Assembly: GCA_017554235.1 (NCBI GenBank)
Contig: JAFZIV010000050.1
Coordinates: forward strand, 20,386 to 84,385
DNA length: 64,000 bases
Direction: 5' to 3'
Origin: Selenomonadaceae bacterium
Lineage (GTDB): Bacteria > Bacillota > Negativicutes > Selenomonadales > Selenomonadaceae
Positions 1 through 6,749 of this stretch are shown piece by piece. Position numbers and translations under genes: made by a program. The notes below the pieces were generated by a model that ran no database searches, was not told the origin of the DNA, and worked only from the letters and a program-made list of their open reading frames with translations. How positions within the stretch are numbered: the first letter of the stretch is position 1; each line of letters starts with the position of its first letter.

Positions 1-1
1 C

Positions 2-109
2 GAAATTATTCACGCGGTTTTGAGTGATGAAGGAACTTCAAGCAGAATTATTACAGCATATTTTCCCGATTCAGATAAATGGAGTGAAGATTTTAAAATT
101 CGGAGGTGA
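2..109 (+). CDS. DUF4258-type toxin, C-terminal end only (5' truncated by window edge)
   Basis: The frame opens at the window edge and reads 35 codons to a TGA at 107-109. The visible tail contains RIITAYFPD followed by KWSEDFKIRR, which resembles the C-terminus of DUF4258 proteins, small RelE-like putative toxins. The stop lies four bases before the ATG of a YgiT-type zinc-finger gene, and the last codons form that gene's ribosome binding site, so the two are translationally coupled. This is the usual gene order for DUF4258/YgiT pairs. Family assignment rests on a short tail and is an inference. Confidence 0.6.
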   Translation, partial: EIIHAVLSDEGTSSRIITAYFPDSDKWSEDFKIRR

Positions 110-113
110 AAAA

Positions 114-344
114 ATGAATTGTTTAGTTTGCAAGTCCGGCACGATGATTGATAGTTTTGAAACATATTTTGCGAAATTGAAAACAGGTTATGCAATTATT
201 GAAAATGTACCGTGCAAAAAATGTGAACAGTGCGGAGAAATTTTATTTTCAGCGTCAGTGATTGAAAAAATTGAAAGTTTGATTGAAAACATTGAAAAAA
301 TTTCGAGTAAAATTTTTATTTTCGATTATCAAAGTGCGGCATAA
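114..344 (+). CDS. YgiT-type zinc finger protein (MqsA N-terminal-like putative antitoxin)
   Basis: A 76-residue protein. The ATG at 114 is chosen because GGAGGTGA lies four bases upstream; an earlier in-frame ATG at 24 lies inside the preceding gene. Two CxxC pairs (C3/C6 and C37/C40, with an extra C34) form the zinc knuckle of YgiT-type proteins, which resemble the N-terminal half of the MqsA antitoxin but lack its HTH domain. The rest is a helical tail. It follows the DUF4258 gene directly, so the pair is probably a toxin-antitoxin module with this as the antitoxin side. A terminator follows ten bases after the stop. Confidence 0.75.
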   Translation: MNCLVCKSGTMIDSFETYFAKLKTGYAIIENVPCKKCEQCGEILFSASVIEKIESLIENIEKISSKIFIFDYQSAA

Positions 345-354
345 AATAAAAAAA

Positions 355-386
355 AATCCCTTCGGCAATGTTCGTTGGGATTTTTT
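355..386 (+). terminator. Rho-independent terminator (recurring AATCCC...GGGATT type)
   Basis: AATCCC at 355-360 pairs with GGGATT at 377-382, with a 16-base loop starting TTCGG and a T run. It closes the YgiT unit. The promoter of the next TA pair begins only a few bases later. The stem, loop start and the GTTGGGATTTTTT 3' side recur at 1056, 1711, 48024 and, on the minus strand, 17964 and 23485. Confidence 0.8.
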
Positions 387-388
387 AT

Positions 389-417
389 TTGCGTTGAAAA
401 AGTTTTTATGATAAAAT
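389..417 (+). promoter_or_regulatory. Predicted sigma-A promoter of mntA-hepT
   Basis: TTGCGT at 389-394, a 17-base spacer, and TAAAAT at 412-417. It starts directly at the T run of the preceding terminator. Confidence 0.6.
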
Positions 418-435
418 TTGCGTGAGGTGATAAAA

Positions 436-723
436 ATGTTGACGATTGAAGGAATTAAAAAAGTTGTCGCTGAAATTGCTCCGAAATATCAAATTACAAA
501 AGCAACTTTATTTGGAAGTCGAGCGCGTGGAAATTTTCGCGAAGATAGCGATGTTGATTTAATTTTTGAATTTTCTACCGAAGCTGTTTCACTTTTTACT
601 TTGGCAGGAATTATGATTGACTTGGAAGAAATTTTTGGCGTTAAAGTCGATGTGATTCACGGACCGAAAAAAGATGATTGGATGATTGAAATTGATAAGG
701 AGATAGAAATTTATGCAGCGTAG
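436..723 (+). CDS. mntA: MntA-type minimal nucleotidyltransferase antitoxin
   Basis: A 95-residue protein. The ATG at 436 follows GAGGTGA by five bases, so the upstream in-frame codons are not used. It carries the polymerase-beta-fold signature GSRARG (G27-S28) followed by SDVDL (D39, D41), the metal-binding aspartates. Proteins of this size next to a HEPN gene are MntA antitoxins: in the characterised family they transfer AMP to a tyrosine of the HepT toxin and neutralise it. The gene overlaps hepT by 11 bases, the standard arrangement. Enzymatic role is inferred from the family. Confidence 0.88.
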   Translation: MLTIEGIKKVVAEIAPKYQITKATLFGSRARGNFREDSDVDLIFEFSTEAVSLFTLAGIMIDLEEIFGVKVDVIHGPKKDDWMIEIDKEIEIYAA

Positions 724-1051
724 AGATAAAATTGTTTTACAAAAAATTTGCCGAGAAATTGATTTGGCAAAAGAATTTTTGGGAAATATGAGCCGCGAAG
801 AATTTTTGGAAGATGAAAAAACAAAACATTCAGTCGGAATGGCGGCAATAAATATCGGCGAACTTACAAAGAATTTATCACAAGAATTAAGACAAAATTA
901 TCCTGAAATTTCTTGGAAAAAAGCCGCAGGATTTCGCGATGTAGTCGCTCATAAATATGAGACTTTAGAAATGAAAGACGTTTACAAAACAATTAAAGAA
1001 GATTTTCCTGAATTAAAATCACAAATTGAAAAAATTTTAGAAACTGAATAA
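713..1051 (+). CDS. hepT: HepT-type HEPN ribonuclease toxin
   Basis: A 112-residue, mostly helical HEPN/DUF86 protein. The RNase motif Rx4HxY is visible as RDVVAHKY (R75, H80, Y82). In characterised HepT proteins R and H are catalytic and the tyrosine is the residue AMPylated by MntA. The start overlaps the end of mntA by 11 bases, so the toxin is translated by coupling after its antitoxin. A terminator begins five bases after the stop, making mntA-hepT a self-contained unit. No active-site residue appears lost. Confidence 0.88.
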   Translation: MQRRDKIVLQKICREIDLAKEFLGNMSREEFLEDEKTKHSVGMAAINIGELTKNLSQELRQNYPEISWKKAAGFRDVVAHKYETLEMKDVYKTIKEDFPELKSQIEKILETE

Positions 1052-1055
1052 AAAG

Positions 1056-1087
1056 TCCCAGCGGCGCGTTAGTCGTTGGGATTTTTT
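1056..1087 (+). terminator. Rho-independent terminator after hepT
   Basis: TCCCAGCG at 1056-1063 pairs with CGTTGGGA at 1074-1081 (one G-T wobble) and is followed by a T run. Same family as the terminators at 355 and 1711. Confidence 0.85.
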
Positions 1088-1089
1088 AG

Positions 1090-1118
1090 TTGACGTTAAA
1101 GAAAAATTTTTATAGAAT
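1090..1118 (+). promoter_or_regulatory. Predicted promoter of the PIN toxin-antitoxin pair
   Basis: TTGACG at 1090-1095, a 17-base spacer, TAGAAT at 1113-1118. It abuts the terminator T run, as at 389. Confidence 0.65.
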
Positions 1119-1136
1119 TTCTGCGAGGTGGTAAAA

Positions 1137-1355
1137 ATGACAGCATTGAGAAAAGAATTGATTGAACTGACAGAAATCTTGCCAGAAGAAAAAATTTTTG
1201 CAGTAGTGCAATTCATAAAAGAAAAAATTTTGGTACAAGAAAAAAAATCTGCGTTAGGAATTTTATCAAAATATGCAGACAAAAATTTAATCGAACAAGA
1301 AAAATTTGCTTGGGAAAGTGAAGTTGCAAAAAAATATGAAAAAATTTTTGATTGA
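1137..1355 (+). CDS. Small antitoxin-like protein paired with a PIN toxin
   Basis: A 72-residue charged helical protein. The ATG at 1137 is chosen because GAGGTGG lies six bases upstream. The N-terminal part (LIELTEILPEEKIFAVVQFI) resembles the helical segment of DUF2281/RelB-like antitoxins, and the C-terminal ALGILSKYADKNLIEQEK stretch resembles tails of small Firmicute proteins found before PIN-domain genes. No DNA-binding fold is obvious. Its end overlaps the PIN gene by 20 bases. The antitoxin role is inferred from position and size. Confidence 0.7.
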   Translation: MTALRKELIELTEILPEEKIFAVVQFIKEKILVQEKKSALGILSKYADKNLIEQEKFAWESEVAKKYEKIFD

Positions 1356-1701
1356 TGCGAATGTAATTTTGCGTTATCTGCTGAATGATATTGAAGATAT
1401 GGCAAACGAAGCGAAAAAAGTTATAGATTCCGGCGCATGGACGTTGCCTGAAGTTATTGCAGAAGTTGTTTATGTTTTAAAATCAGTTTATAAAGTTGAC
1501 AGAAAAGAAATTGCAAACGCGATTCTGGAAATTTTGAAAGAAATTGAGATTGAACATAAAAACGTAATGAATGAGGCGTTGAAAATTTTTTCTGAAACAA
1601 ATTTGGATTTTGTGGATTGCATATTGATAGCCTATAACAAAGTTGAAAATATTGAAATTTTTAGTTTTGACAAGAAATTAAACAACAAGCTCAATCAATA
1701 A
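1336..1701 (+). CDS. PIN-domain ribonuclease toxin (VapC-like, COG5611 type)
   Basis: A 121-residue PIN protein starting at the ATG at 1336 inside the end of the antitoxin gene; no strong ribosome site is visible, so coupling is likely. The opening FLIDANVILRYLLND gives the first catalytic Asp (D7). E43, D94 (in FVDCILIAY) and D112 (in IFSFDKKL) complete a plausible acidic metal site. PIN toxins of the VapC group cleave RNA and are restrained by the upstream antitoxin. The acidic residues are intact, so the module may be active. It is followed within ten bases by a terminator. Confidence 0.85.
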   Translation: MKKFLIDANVILRYLLNDIEDMANEAKKVIDSGAWTLPEVIAEVVYVLKSVYKVDRKEIANAILEILKEIEIEHKNVMNEALKIFSETNLDFVDCILIAYNKVENIEIFSFDKKLNNKLNQ

Positions 1702-1710
1702 AATAAAAAG

Positions 1711-1741
1711 TCCCAGCGTCAAAAGTCGTTGGGATTTTTTT
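1711..1741 (+). terminator. Rho-independent terminator after the PIN gene
   Basis: TCCCAGCG at 1711-1718 pairs with CGTTGGGA at 1727-1734, followed by a T run. The stem is identical to the hepT terminator. Confidence 0.85.
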
Positions 1742-1835
1742 ATTCCATTGACTTTGAAAGATTTTGAAGTTAGAATTTTGTCAGAATGGTTATGAGGTAT
1801 CTAAAATTTTTCTTAGCAGTCAAAGGAGGATAACA

Positions 1836-2360
1836 TTGAAAGTTTACACAAAGACCGGCGATGACGGCAAGACAAGTTTGTTTACGGGCGAGCGACTGGA
1901 AAAAGACGATCCGCGCGTTCAAACTTACGGAACGGTTGATGAAATTAATTCTGTGCTTGGAATGGCGCGGGCGTTCTCTGAAGTTAATGAAGTGAAAGAA
2001 AAAATTTATCAGCTCCAAAAAGTTTTGCCGCGTCTTATGGCTGACTTGGCAAGTATTAATAAACCCGCGCTTATAGACGAAAATGATATTAAGACGCTGG
2101 AAATTGAGATGGACGAAATGGATAAAAATTTGCCGCCGTTGAAGTCTTTCATAATTCCCGGCAGTACAAAATCCGGCGCAATGCTCGACCTTGCACGCAC
2201 AATCACGCGCCGCGCAGAAAGATCATTTTGCAGTTTGTCACGTTTTGAGGCGGTTCACGAACTCGACGGGATATTTTTAAATCGTCTGTCTGATTATTGT
2301 TTTATGTTAATGCGCGTAGAAGAATTTGTTATAGCTAAACGCGCCGCCGTACTCGTATGA
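1836..2360 (+). CDS. Corrinoid adenosyltransferase, PduO type
   Basis: Transfers the adenosyl group of ATP to cob(I)alamin or cobinamide, giving adenosylcobalamin. The start is taken as TTG at 1836 because AAAGGAGGA sits just upstream; an in-frame ATG at 1764 has no ribosome site. The 174-residue product carries the PduO hallmarks: TKTGDDGKTSLFTGER (ATP binding) at the N-terminus, YGTVDEINSVLG, and the C-terminal LARTITRRAERS and LNRLSDY motifs. Its TGA overlaps the fliJ ATG (ATGA at 2357), so it is cotranscribed with flagellar genes. That coupling looks fortuitous rather than functional. No cobalamin riboswitch was recognised upstream. Confidence 0.93.
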   Translation: MKVYTKTGDDGKTSLFTGERLEKDDPRVQTYGTVDEINSVLGMARAFSEVNEVKEKIYQLQKVLPRLMADLASINKPALIDENDIKTLEIEMDEMDKNLPPLKSFIIPGSTKSGAMLDLARTITRRAERSFCSLSRFEAVHELDGIFLNRLSDYCFMLMRVEEFVIAKRAAVLV

Positions 2361-2803
2361 AAAAATTTAAATTTCAGCTGGAAACTCTCCTTAAGGTAAC
2401 GCGCCGTAAAAAAGATGAAGCCGAAATGCAATTTGCTGAAGTTACGCGCCGCCTTGAGGATCAACGCAATCAGTTACAAAATTTACTTCAAGAATTGCAG
2501 GAAGGTCAAGCCGAATACGCCAACAAAACTTCAGAGGGCAAAACAATTACCGTCGATGCGATTATGATTTACACAAATTTTTTCAACTGGAAACGTGAGC
2601 AAATTGAAGAGCAACAAAAATTAATTTTGAGGACGACGCAGGAACGACAGCAGAAGTTGAAGAAATTAATGGAATTGATAACGTATGTGAAAAGCATCGA
2701 ACAGCTTAAGGAAAAACGTCTGCGCGAATACAATGCGGAATTAATTGCGGAGGAACAAAAATTCCTTGACGAAATCGGCTTGCAACTTTCAATTCGTAAA
2801 TAA
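2357..2803 (+). CDS. fliJ: Flagellar export chaperone FliJ
   Basis: A 148-residue, almost entirely coiled-coil protein opening with FKFQLETLLKVTRRKKDEAE, typical of FliJ. FliJ binds the FliI ATPase and FlhA and helps deliver flagellar subunits to the export gate. It overlaps the adenosyltransferase stop by four bases and is followed 18 bases later by a transglycosylase and then motE, so the three form a flagellar sub-operon. fliI is not in the window upstream, which is unusual since fliI commonly precedes fliJ. Confidence 0.88.
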   Translation: MKKFKFQLETLLKVTRRKKDEAEMQFAEVTRRLEDQRNQLQNLLQELQEGQAEYANKTSEGKTITVDAIMIYTNFFNWKREQIEEQQKLILRTTQERQQKLKKLMELITYVKSIEQLKEKRLREYNAELIAEEQKFLDEIGLQLSIRK

Positions 2804-2821
2804 ATTAGGAAGGGTGGTTTC

Positions 2822-3697
2822 ATGTTAGACCTTACTGCCATTGAGCGCGTCGGCATGACGAATCGGATTTTCCAGATACAACAGCGTATCGCGAATATTC
2901 AGGAACAATTTCAAGTTGACAAATTCCCTACAGATTTTCAGTCAAAACTCGATAAAGAAATTGAGCGGCAGGATAAACTTGACGCTACGCAAAATAATCC
3001 TTCGACGCAGAATAATTCCGCGCCGCAAATTTCTTCCACTCCTCAAAATATTGCTCCTCAACAAGTTAATCCCGCGCAGAATAATTCAACAAGAGTATAT
3101 ATTACGGAAGAAGATATGGTAAATGCCGCAAAAATTCTCTTCGCCTTAGCGTCGGGCAATGCCGCAGTTCCAAATGTCGTGACGCCTTCCGCAAATAGAA
3201 TTGTTGAAGATAAGCCGTTTGTTAATAGCAATTTTGAAGATGAAACGTCTTCCGGCTACAACTACAGCGATGACAATTATAGCTATGACAATTCGCGCCA
3301 TTTCACTTACAGTAACAGTTACGGCTCGACGACGGAGGATTTGCTGAATACTTCCGCGCAGAGAAACGGCGTTGATCCTAACCTTGTGCGTGCGGTTGCG
3401 ATTGCCGAATCTGATATGAATCAAAATGAAATTTCGCCCGTCGGAGCTATCGGCGTTATGCAACTTATGCCGGAGACTGCCGCCGCGTTGGGTGTCGACC
3501 CTTACGACGAGGCTGATAATATTGAAGGCGGTGTCCGTTATCTGCGTCAAATGCTGGATCAATTTGGCGGTCATGTTCCAACCGCGCTTGCCGCTTACAA
3601 TGCCGGTCCTGCCGCTGTTCAACGTTACGGCGGTATTCCTCCCTACAGCGAAACTCAAAATTATGTTGGGCGCATTCTTGACATTATGGGCGGTTGA
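2822..3697 (+). CDS. Lytic transglycosylase (SLT domain), flagellum-linked
   Basis: A 291-residue protein. Residues 1-60 are helical, 60-175 form a low-complexity Q/N/S/P-rich linker, and about 180-291 form an SLT (goose-lysozyme-like) domain. The catalytic Glu is E196 in AIAES, followed by the SPVGAIGVMQLMPETA and ALAAYNAGP motifs. Such enzymes cleave the MurNAc-GlcNAc bond. There is no N-terminal signal peptide or lipobox. Its place between fliJ and motE suggests it opens the wall for the flagellar rod and may leave through the flagellar export gate, as the FlgJ muramidase does; that route is inference. Ribosome site GAAGGGTGG precedes the ATG. Confidence 0.88.
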   Translation: MLDLTAIERVGMTNRIFQIQQRIANIQEQFQVDKFPTDFQSKLDKEIERQDKLDATQNNPSTQNNSAPQISSTPQNIAPQQVNPAQNNSTRVYITEEDMVNAAKILFALASGNAAVPNVVTPSANRIVEDKPFVNSNFEDETSSGYNYSDDNYSYDNSRHFTYSNSYGSTTEDLLNTSAQRNGVDPNLVRAVAIAESDMNQNEISPVGAIGVMQLMPETAAALGVDPYDEADNIEGGVRYLRQMLDQFGGHVPTALAAYNAGPAAVQRYGGIPPYSETQNYVGRILDIMGG

Positions 3698-3716
3698 TAA
3701 TTAAGGAGGTTTTTCG

Positions 3717-4355
3717 ATGGCGAAAAAACAGACGAGTATTTTCAAAAAAATTTTTACAGGACTTTTTATAATATTTTTCTTGGCGTTGCTGGGCATAAGC
3801 GCATTTGCAGCGTGTATTTATTATGGTGTGCTTGATAATGAAAAAGTAGCTTGGGTAAATGAAAAAGTTGGCTTGTACAAGTTGCCGCTTATCGGTGCAG
3901 GTGAAGAATTTGAATATTTTTCCGTACCTGAAGGCGTTGTATGGCCGCCGCCTGAACCTGAACCCGAACTTGAACCGGTAGAAAATCCTCCTGTCGTAGC
4001 TGAAAATAAGCCGCCTGCACCTAAGCCCGATTCGCAGAAAAAAGAAGAGGATAAAAAGTCGCCGGACGTAAAAGTTTCTCAAAAAGAAGTCGAAGAGCAG
4101 ATGAAGGCTCGTGAAGCCGCAGAGAAAAAACGTATTTCAAAGTTGGCGCGAATCTACGAAAATATGAAGCCTGATGAAGCCGCAAAAGCTCTTAGCGATG
4201 TCAGCCTTGATACGGTTGTTTTGATTCTCCAAAAAATGAATGAAGCTACCGCAGGACAAGTTATCGCCAAAATGGAACCTTCGACAGCGGCACGTATTAC
4301 GCAAATGATGTTTGACGGGCAACAAAGACGCTTGACTTTGCCGGGCGATTATTAA
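3717..4355 (+). CDS. motE: MotE-like flagellar protein (MgtE N-terminal-like fold)
   Basis: A 212-residue protein with one N-terminal membrane segment (about residues 12-34), a Pro/Glu-rich spacer (PPPEPEPELEPVENPP), a short coiled coil, and a C-terminal domain with KLARIYENMKPDEAAKAL and VVLILQKMNEATAGQVIAKM, the repeat pattern of MgtE N-terminal/FliG-like helices. This layout matches MotE, a chaperone-like partner of MotC in flagellar stator assembly. GGAGG lies eight bases upstream of the ATG. It is the last gene of the fliJ-transglycosylase-motE run. Confidence 0.82.
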   Translation: MAKKQTSIFKKIFTGLFIIFFLALLGISAFAACIYYGVLDNEKVAWVNEKVGLYKLPLIGAGEEFEYFSVPEGVVWPPPEPEPELEPVENPPVVAENKPPAPKPDSQKKEEDKKSPDVKVSQKEVEEQMKAREAAEKKRISKLARIYENMKPDEAAKALSDVSLDTVVLILQKMNEATAGQVIAKMEPSTAARITQMMFDGQQRRLTLPGDY

Positions 4356-4433
4356 TAAAATTTTTTATGGTTGTCGATAAAAATTTCGGCAACTTTTTTA
4401 TTGCAATCCACATAAAATTATATAAAAAATTTT

Positions 4434-4462
4434 TTGACAACAGCTTAGATAAACTTTATAAT
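4434..4462 (+). promoter_or_regulatory. Consensus sigma-A promoter
   Basis: TTGACA at 4434-4439, exactly 17 bases, TATAAT at 4457-4462: a perfect match to the vegetative consensus. It drives the carboxyltransferase gene starting at 4508 and implies strong constitutive expression. Confidence 0.9.
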
Positions 4463-4507
4463 TTCGACAAAGAGTTTTCGCAAAATTCTAAAGGAGAGTG
4501 TTTTTTA

Positions 4508-5944
4508 ATGGCAGAACCTAAAAAGGTAAAAATTATGGAGACCGTATTGCGCGACGGTCACCAGTCACTTTGCGCGACACGTATGCGTTATCGCCAAATG
4601 GAACCGATGTTGGCGAGTTTGGATGAAATTGGTTATAAAGCACTTGAAGCTTGGGGCGGAGCAACTTTCGATACTTGCCTGCGCTTTTTGGACGAAGATC
4701 CTTGGGAACGTCTCGACAAACTTAAGGCTAACCTTAAAAAGACGCCGATTCAGATGCTCCTGCGCGGACAAAATCTTTTGGGCTACAATCACTATTCTAA
4801 CGACGTTGTAGAAAAATTTGTAAAGTGTGCGTCGAAACACGGCATAGGCGTATTCAGAATTTTTGACGCGCTGAACGACGTGAATAATTTGCGCGTTGCG
4901 ATTAAAGCCGCGTTGGAAGCTCCCGAAAAGCCGGAAGTTCAAGGTTGCTTAGTCTACACGATTAGCCCTGTACATAACAATGACGTTTTTGTAAAGCTTG
5001 CACTTGAACTTAAAGAAATGGGTTGCCACTCAATTTGTATCAAGGATATGTCGGGCTTACTTGCGCCGTATGTTGCTTACGATTTAGTTACGAAGTTGAA
5101 GGCGGCGTTGGGAGATACTCCCGTTGAACTTCATACGCATTGCACGTCGGGATTTGGTCACGCGACTTACATTAAAGCGATTGAAGCCGGTGTTGACATT
5201 ATCGACTGCGCACTTTCGCCTTTCTCCTGCGATACAAGCCAGCCTTGCACCGAAACAATTTTGGCAATGTTTGAAGGCAGTAAGCATGAGCAGGTTGACA
5301 TTCCCGCCGTCGTCGTCAATGCGCGTGATGAAAACAAAACTCTCGACCGTCAAGCACTTACGCCGATTGCTAAACATTTCTTGGGCGTCAAAAAAGAATT
5401 GATTGAAGAATTTGGCTTGAAGGGTTACTTTGATGTAAATCCCAATGTGCTTGATTTCCAAATCCCCGGCGGTATGTTGTCCAATTTGACGAATCAGCTT
5501 AAGGAAGCGGGTATGGAGGATAAATATCAAGACTTACTCGACGAAATGCCGCGTGTCCGTCAAGATGCAGGTTTCCCGCCGCTTGTTACGCCGTCCAGTC
5601 AAATCGTCGGCACAATGGCAACTTACAATGTAGCTTACGGGCGTTACGTTGCCGCACCGAAAGAATTTAAAGACCTTGTACGCGGTAAATTCGGACGCAC
5701 TCCTGTACCTGTTGACAGAGATTTCATTACAAAAACTTTGAAAATTCCTGAAGACCAAATTATTGAGGATTGCTCCGTTGAAGACGCTAAGGCTCAAAGT
5801 TTCGATTCATTTAAAGCAGAAATTATCAGTAAGGGTTTCCTTAATCCTACTGACGAAGACGTTTTGAGTTATGCACTCTTCCCGCAAGTCGCCGAAGAAT
5901 TTTTCAAGAAACATTATCAGCAAATTACCGCTTATCGCAGATAA
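4508..5944 (+). CDS. Biotin-dependent carboxyltransferase subunit (oxaloacetate decarboxylase alpha / pyruvate carboxylase B / 5S transcarboxylase type)
   Basis: A 478-residue protein starting at the ATG at 4508 after AAAGGAGAG. It has the HMGL-like TIM barrel of the family: METVLRDGHQS at the N-terminus (D16 metal ligand), K179 in IKDMSG (the lysine expected to be carboxylated), HTHCTSG (H209 and H211 metal ligands), and a C-terminal conserved carboxylase domain. Family members move CO2 between carboxybiotin and pyruvate, methylmalonyl-CoA or oxaloacetate. The biotinyl-lysine domain (MKM motif) is absent, so biotin must be carried on a separate small protein. This suggests a multi-subunit decarboxylase or transcarboxylase in succinate/propionate metabolism. 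The exact substrate cannot be read from sequence. Monocistronic. Confidence 0.88.
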   Translation: MAEPKKVKIMETVLRDGHQSLCATRMRYRQMEPMLASLDEIGYKALEAWGGATFDTCLRFLDEDPWERLDKLKANLKKTPIQMLLRGQNLLGYNHYSNDVVEKFVKCASKHGIGVFRIFDALNDVNNLRVAIKAALEAPEKPEVQGCLVYTISPVHNNDVFVKLALELKEMGCHSICIKDMSGLLAPYVAYDLVTKLKAALGDTPVELHTHCTSGFGHATYIKAIEAGVDIIDCALSPFSCDTSQPCTETILAMFEGSKHEQVDIPAVVVNARDENKTLDRQALTPIAKHFLGVKKELIEEFGLKGYFDVNPNVLDFQIPGGMLSNLTNQLKEAGMEDKYQDLLDEMPRVRQDAGFPPLVTPSSQIVGTMATYNVAYGRYVAAPKEFKDLVRGKFGRTPVPVDRDFITKTLKIPEDQIIEDCSVEDAKAQSFDSFKAEIISKGFLNPTDEDVLSYALFPQVAEEFFKKHYQQITAYRR

Positions 5945-5980
5945 TTTTCCGCGCAGATAAAATTATAAAAAAAAATTTTC

Positions 5981-6007
5981 CCGCCGTAATTCGACGGGAT
6001 TTTTTTA
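5981..6007. terminator. Terminator between convergent genes
   Basis: CCCGCCG and CGACGGG form a 7-base stem (one mismatch) around TAATT, flanked by an A run on the left and a T run on the right. It can therefore serve both the plus-strand carboxyltransferase and the minus-strand trmN6 operon. Confidence 0.8.
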
Positions 6008-6748
6008 TTCAAGACCATAAATTTTTTTAATATCGTCGGTGTATGAACCGTCATCATTGTGAACTATAAGAGGCGGCAAAATTTTCAAATTGCCCGCATT
6101 GCCGCCTACAATCGCTTCCAACATAATTAAATTTGCGTCACGATTTTTTTTAGGATGAATCATCTGCAGACGTTTCATTTCAAATTGATGGCGGTGTAAT
6201 GCGTCAACAATTTCAGTGAGCCGCGCCGCCGAGTGTACCATACAAAAACTGCCGTGATATTTCAAAACGAATCTTGCTGCCGTTACAACGTCTTCAAGCG
6301 TTGCCGTAAATTCGTGCCGCGCAGTTGCTACACCGATTAATTTATTCATTTCGCCATTTTTTACGGGATAGTAAGGAGGATTGGCGATGACTAAGTTAAA
6401 ACTTTCTGCGAAAAAAAAATCGCGGATTTGACGGTAATCGCCTTCCACGACAGAAATTTTTTCCGACAAATTATTCAATTCCACATTTCGTCGCGCCAAT
6501 TCCGCCATATCGTGATTTAATTCTATCGCGCTAATTTTTTCTACTTCGTCAGCGATTAAAAGCGGAATTACTCCCGTTCCCGTCCCTAAGTCTAAAACTT
6601 TGTAATTTCTTTTGAACTTCGGAAAATGCGCTATCAAAACTGAATCAGTCGCGAAACAAAATTCTTTTTCACTTTGAATAATTTTTCGTCCCGACAGCAT
6701 TAAATCATCAAGGCGTTCACCTTGTCGCAAAAATATTTTTTCGTTCAT
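6005..6748 (-). CDS. trmN6: tRNA1(Val) adenine-37 N6-methyltransferase family (TrmN6/YabB)
   Basis: A 247-residue Rossmann-fold methyltransferase. The start is the ATG at 6748, preceded by TAGGTG, in preference to an upstream codon inside ricT. It has the SAM-binding loop DLGTGTG (53-59), the acidic AIELN at the end of strand 2, and the catalytic NPPYYP (123-128) of N6-adenine methylases. B. subtilis YabB is the counterpart and lies in the same yaaR-holB-yaaT neighbourhood. tRNA as substrate is inferred from family. Last gene of the minus-strand operon. Confidence 0.88.
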   Translation of the reverse strand: MNEKIFLRQGERLDDLMLSGRKIIQSEKEFCFATDSVLIAHFPKFKRNYKVLDLGTGTGVIPLLIADEVEKISAIELNHDMAELARRNVELNNLSEKISVVEGDYRQIRDFFFAESFNLVIANPPYYPVKNGEMNKLIGVATARHEFTATLEDVVTAARFVLKYHGSFCMVHSAARLTEIVDALHRHQFEMKRLQMIHPKKNRDANLIMLEAIVGGNAGNLKILPPLIVHNDDGSYTDDIKKIYGLE

Positions 6749-6749
6749 T

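Noticed and set aside
1764..1835. Longer N-terminus for the adenosyltransferase
   Set aside because: No ribosome site at 1764; AAAGGAGGA precedes the TTG at 1836, where the conserved KVYTKTGDDGKT begins.
1742..1835. Cobalamin riboswitch before the adenosyltransferase
   Set aside because: The leader is under 100 bases and no B12-box-like sequence was seen.
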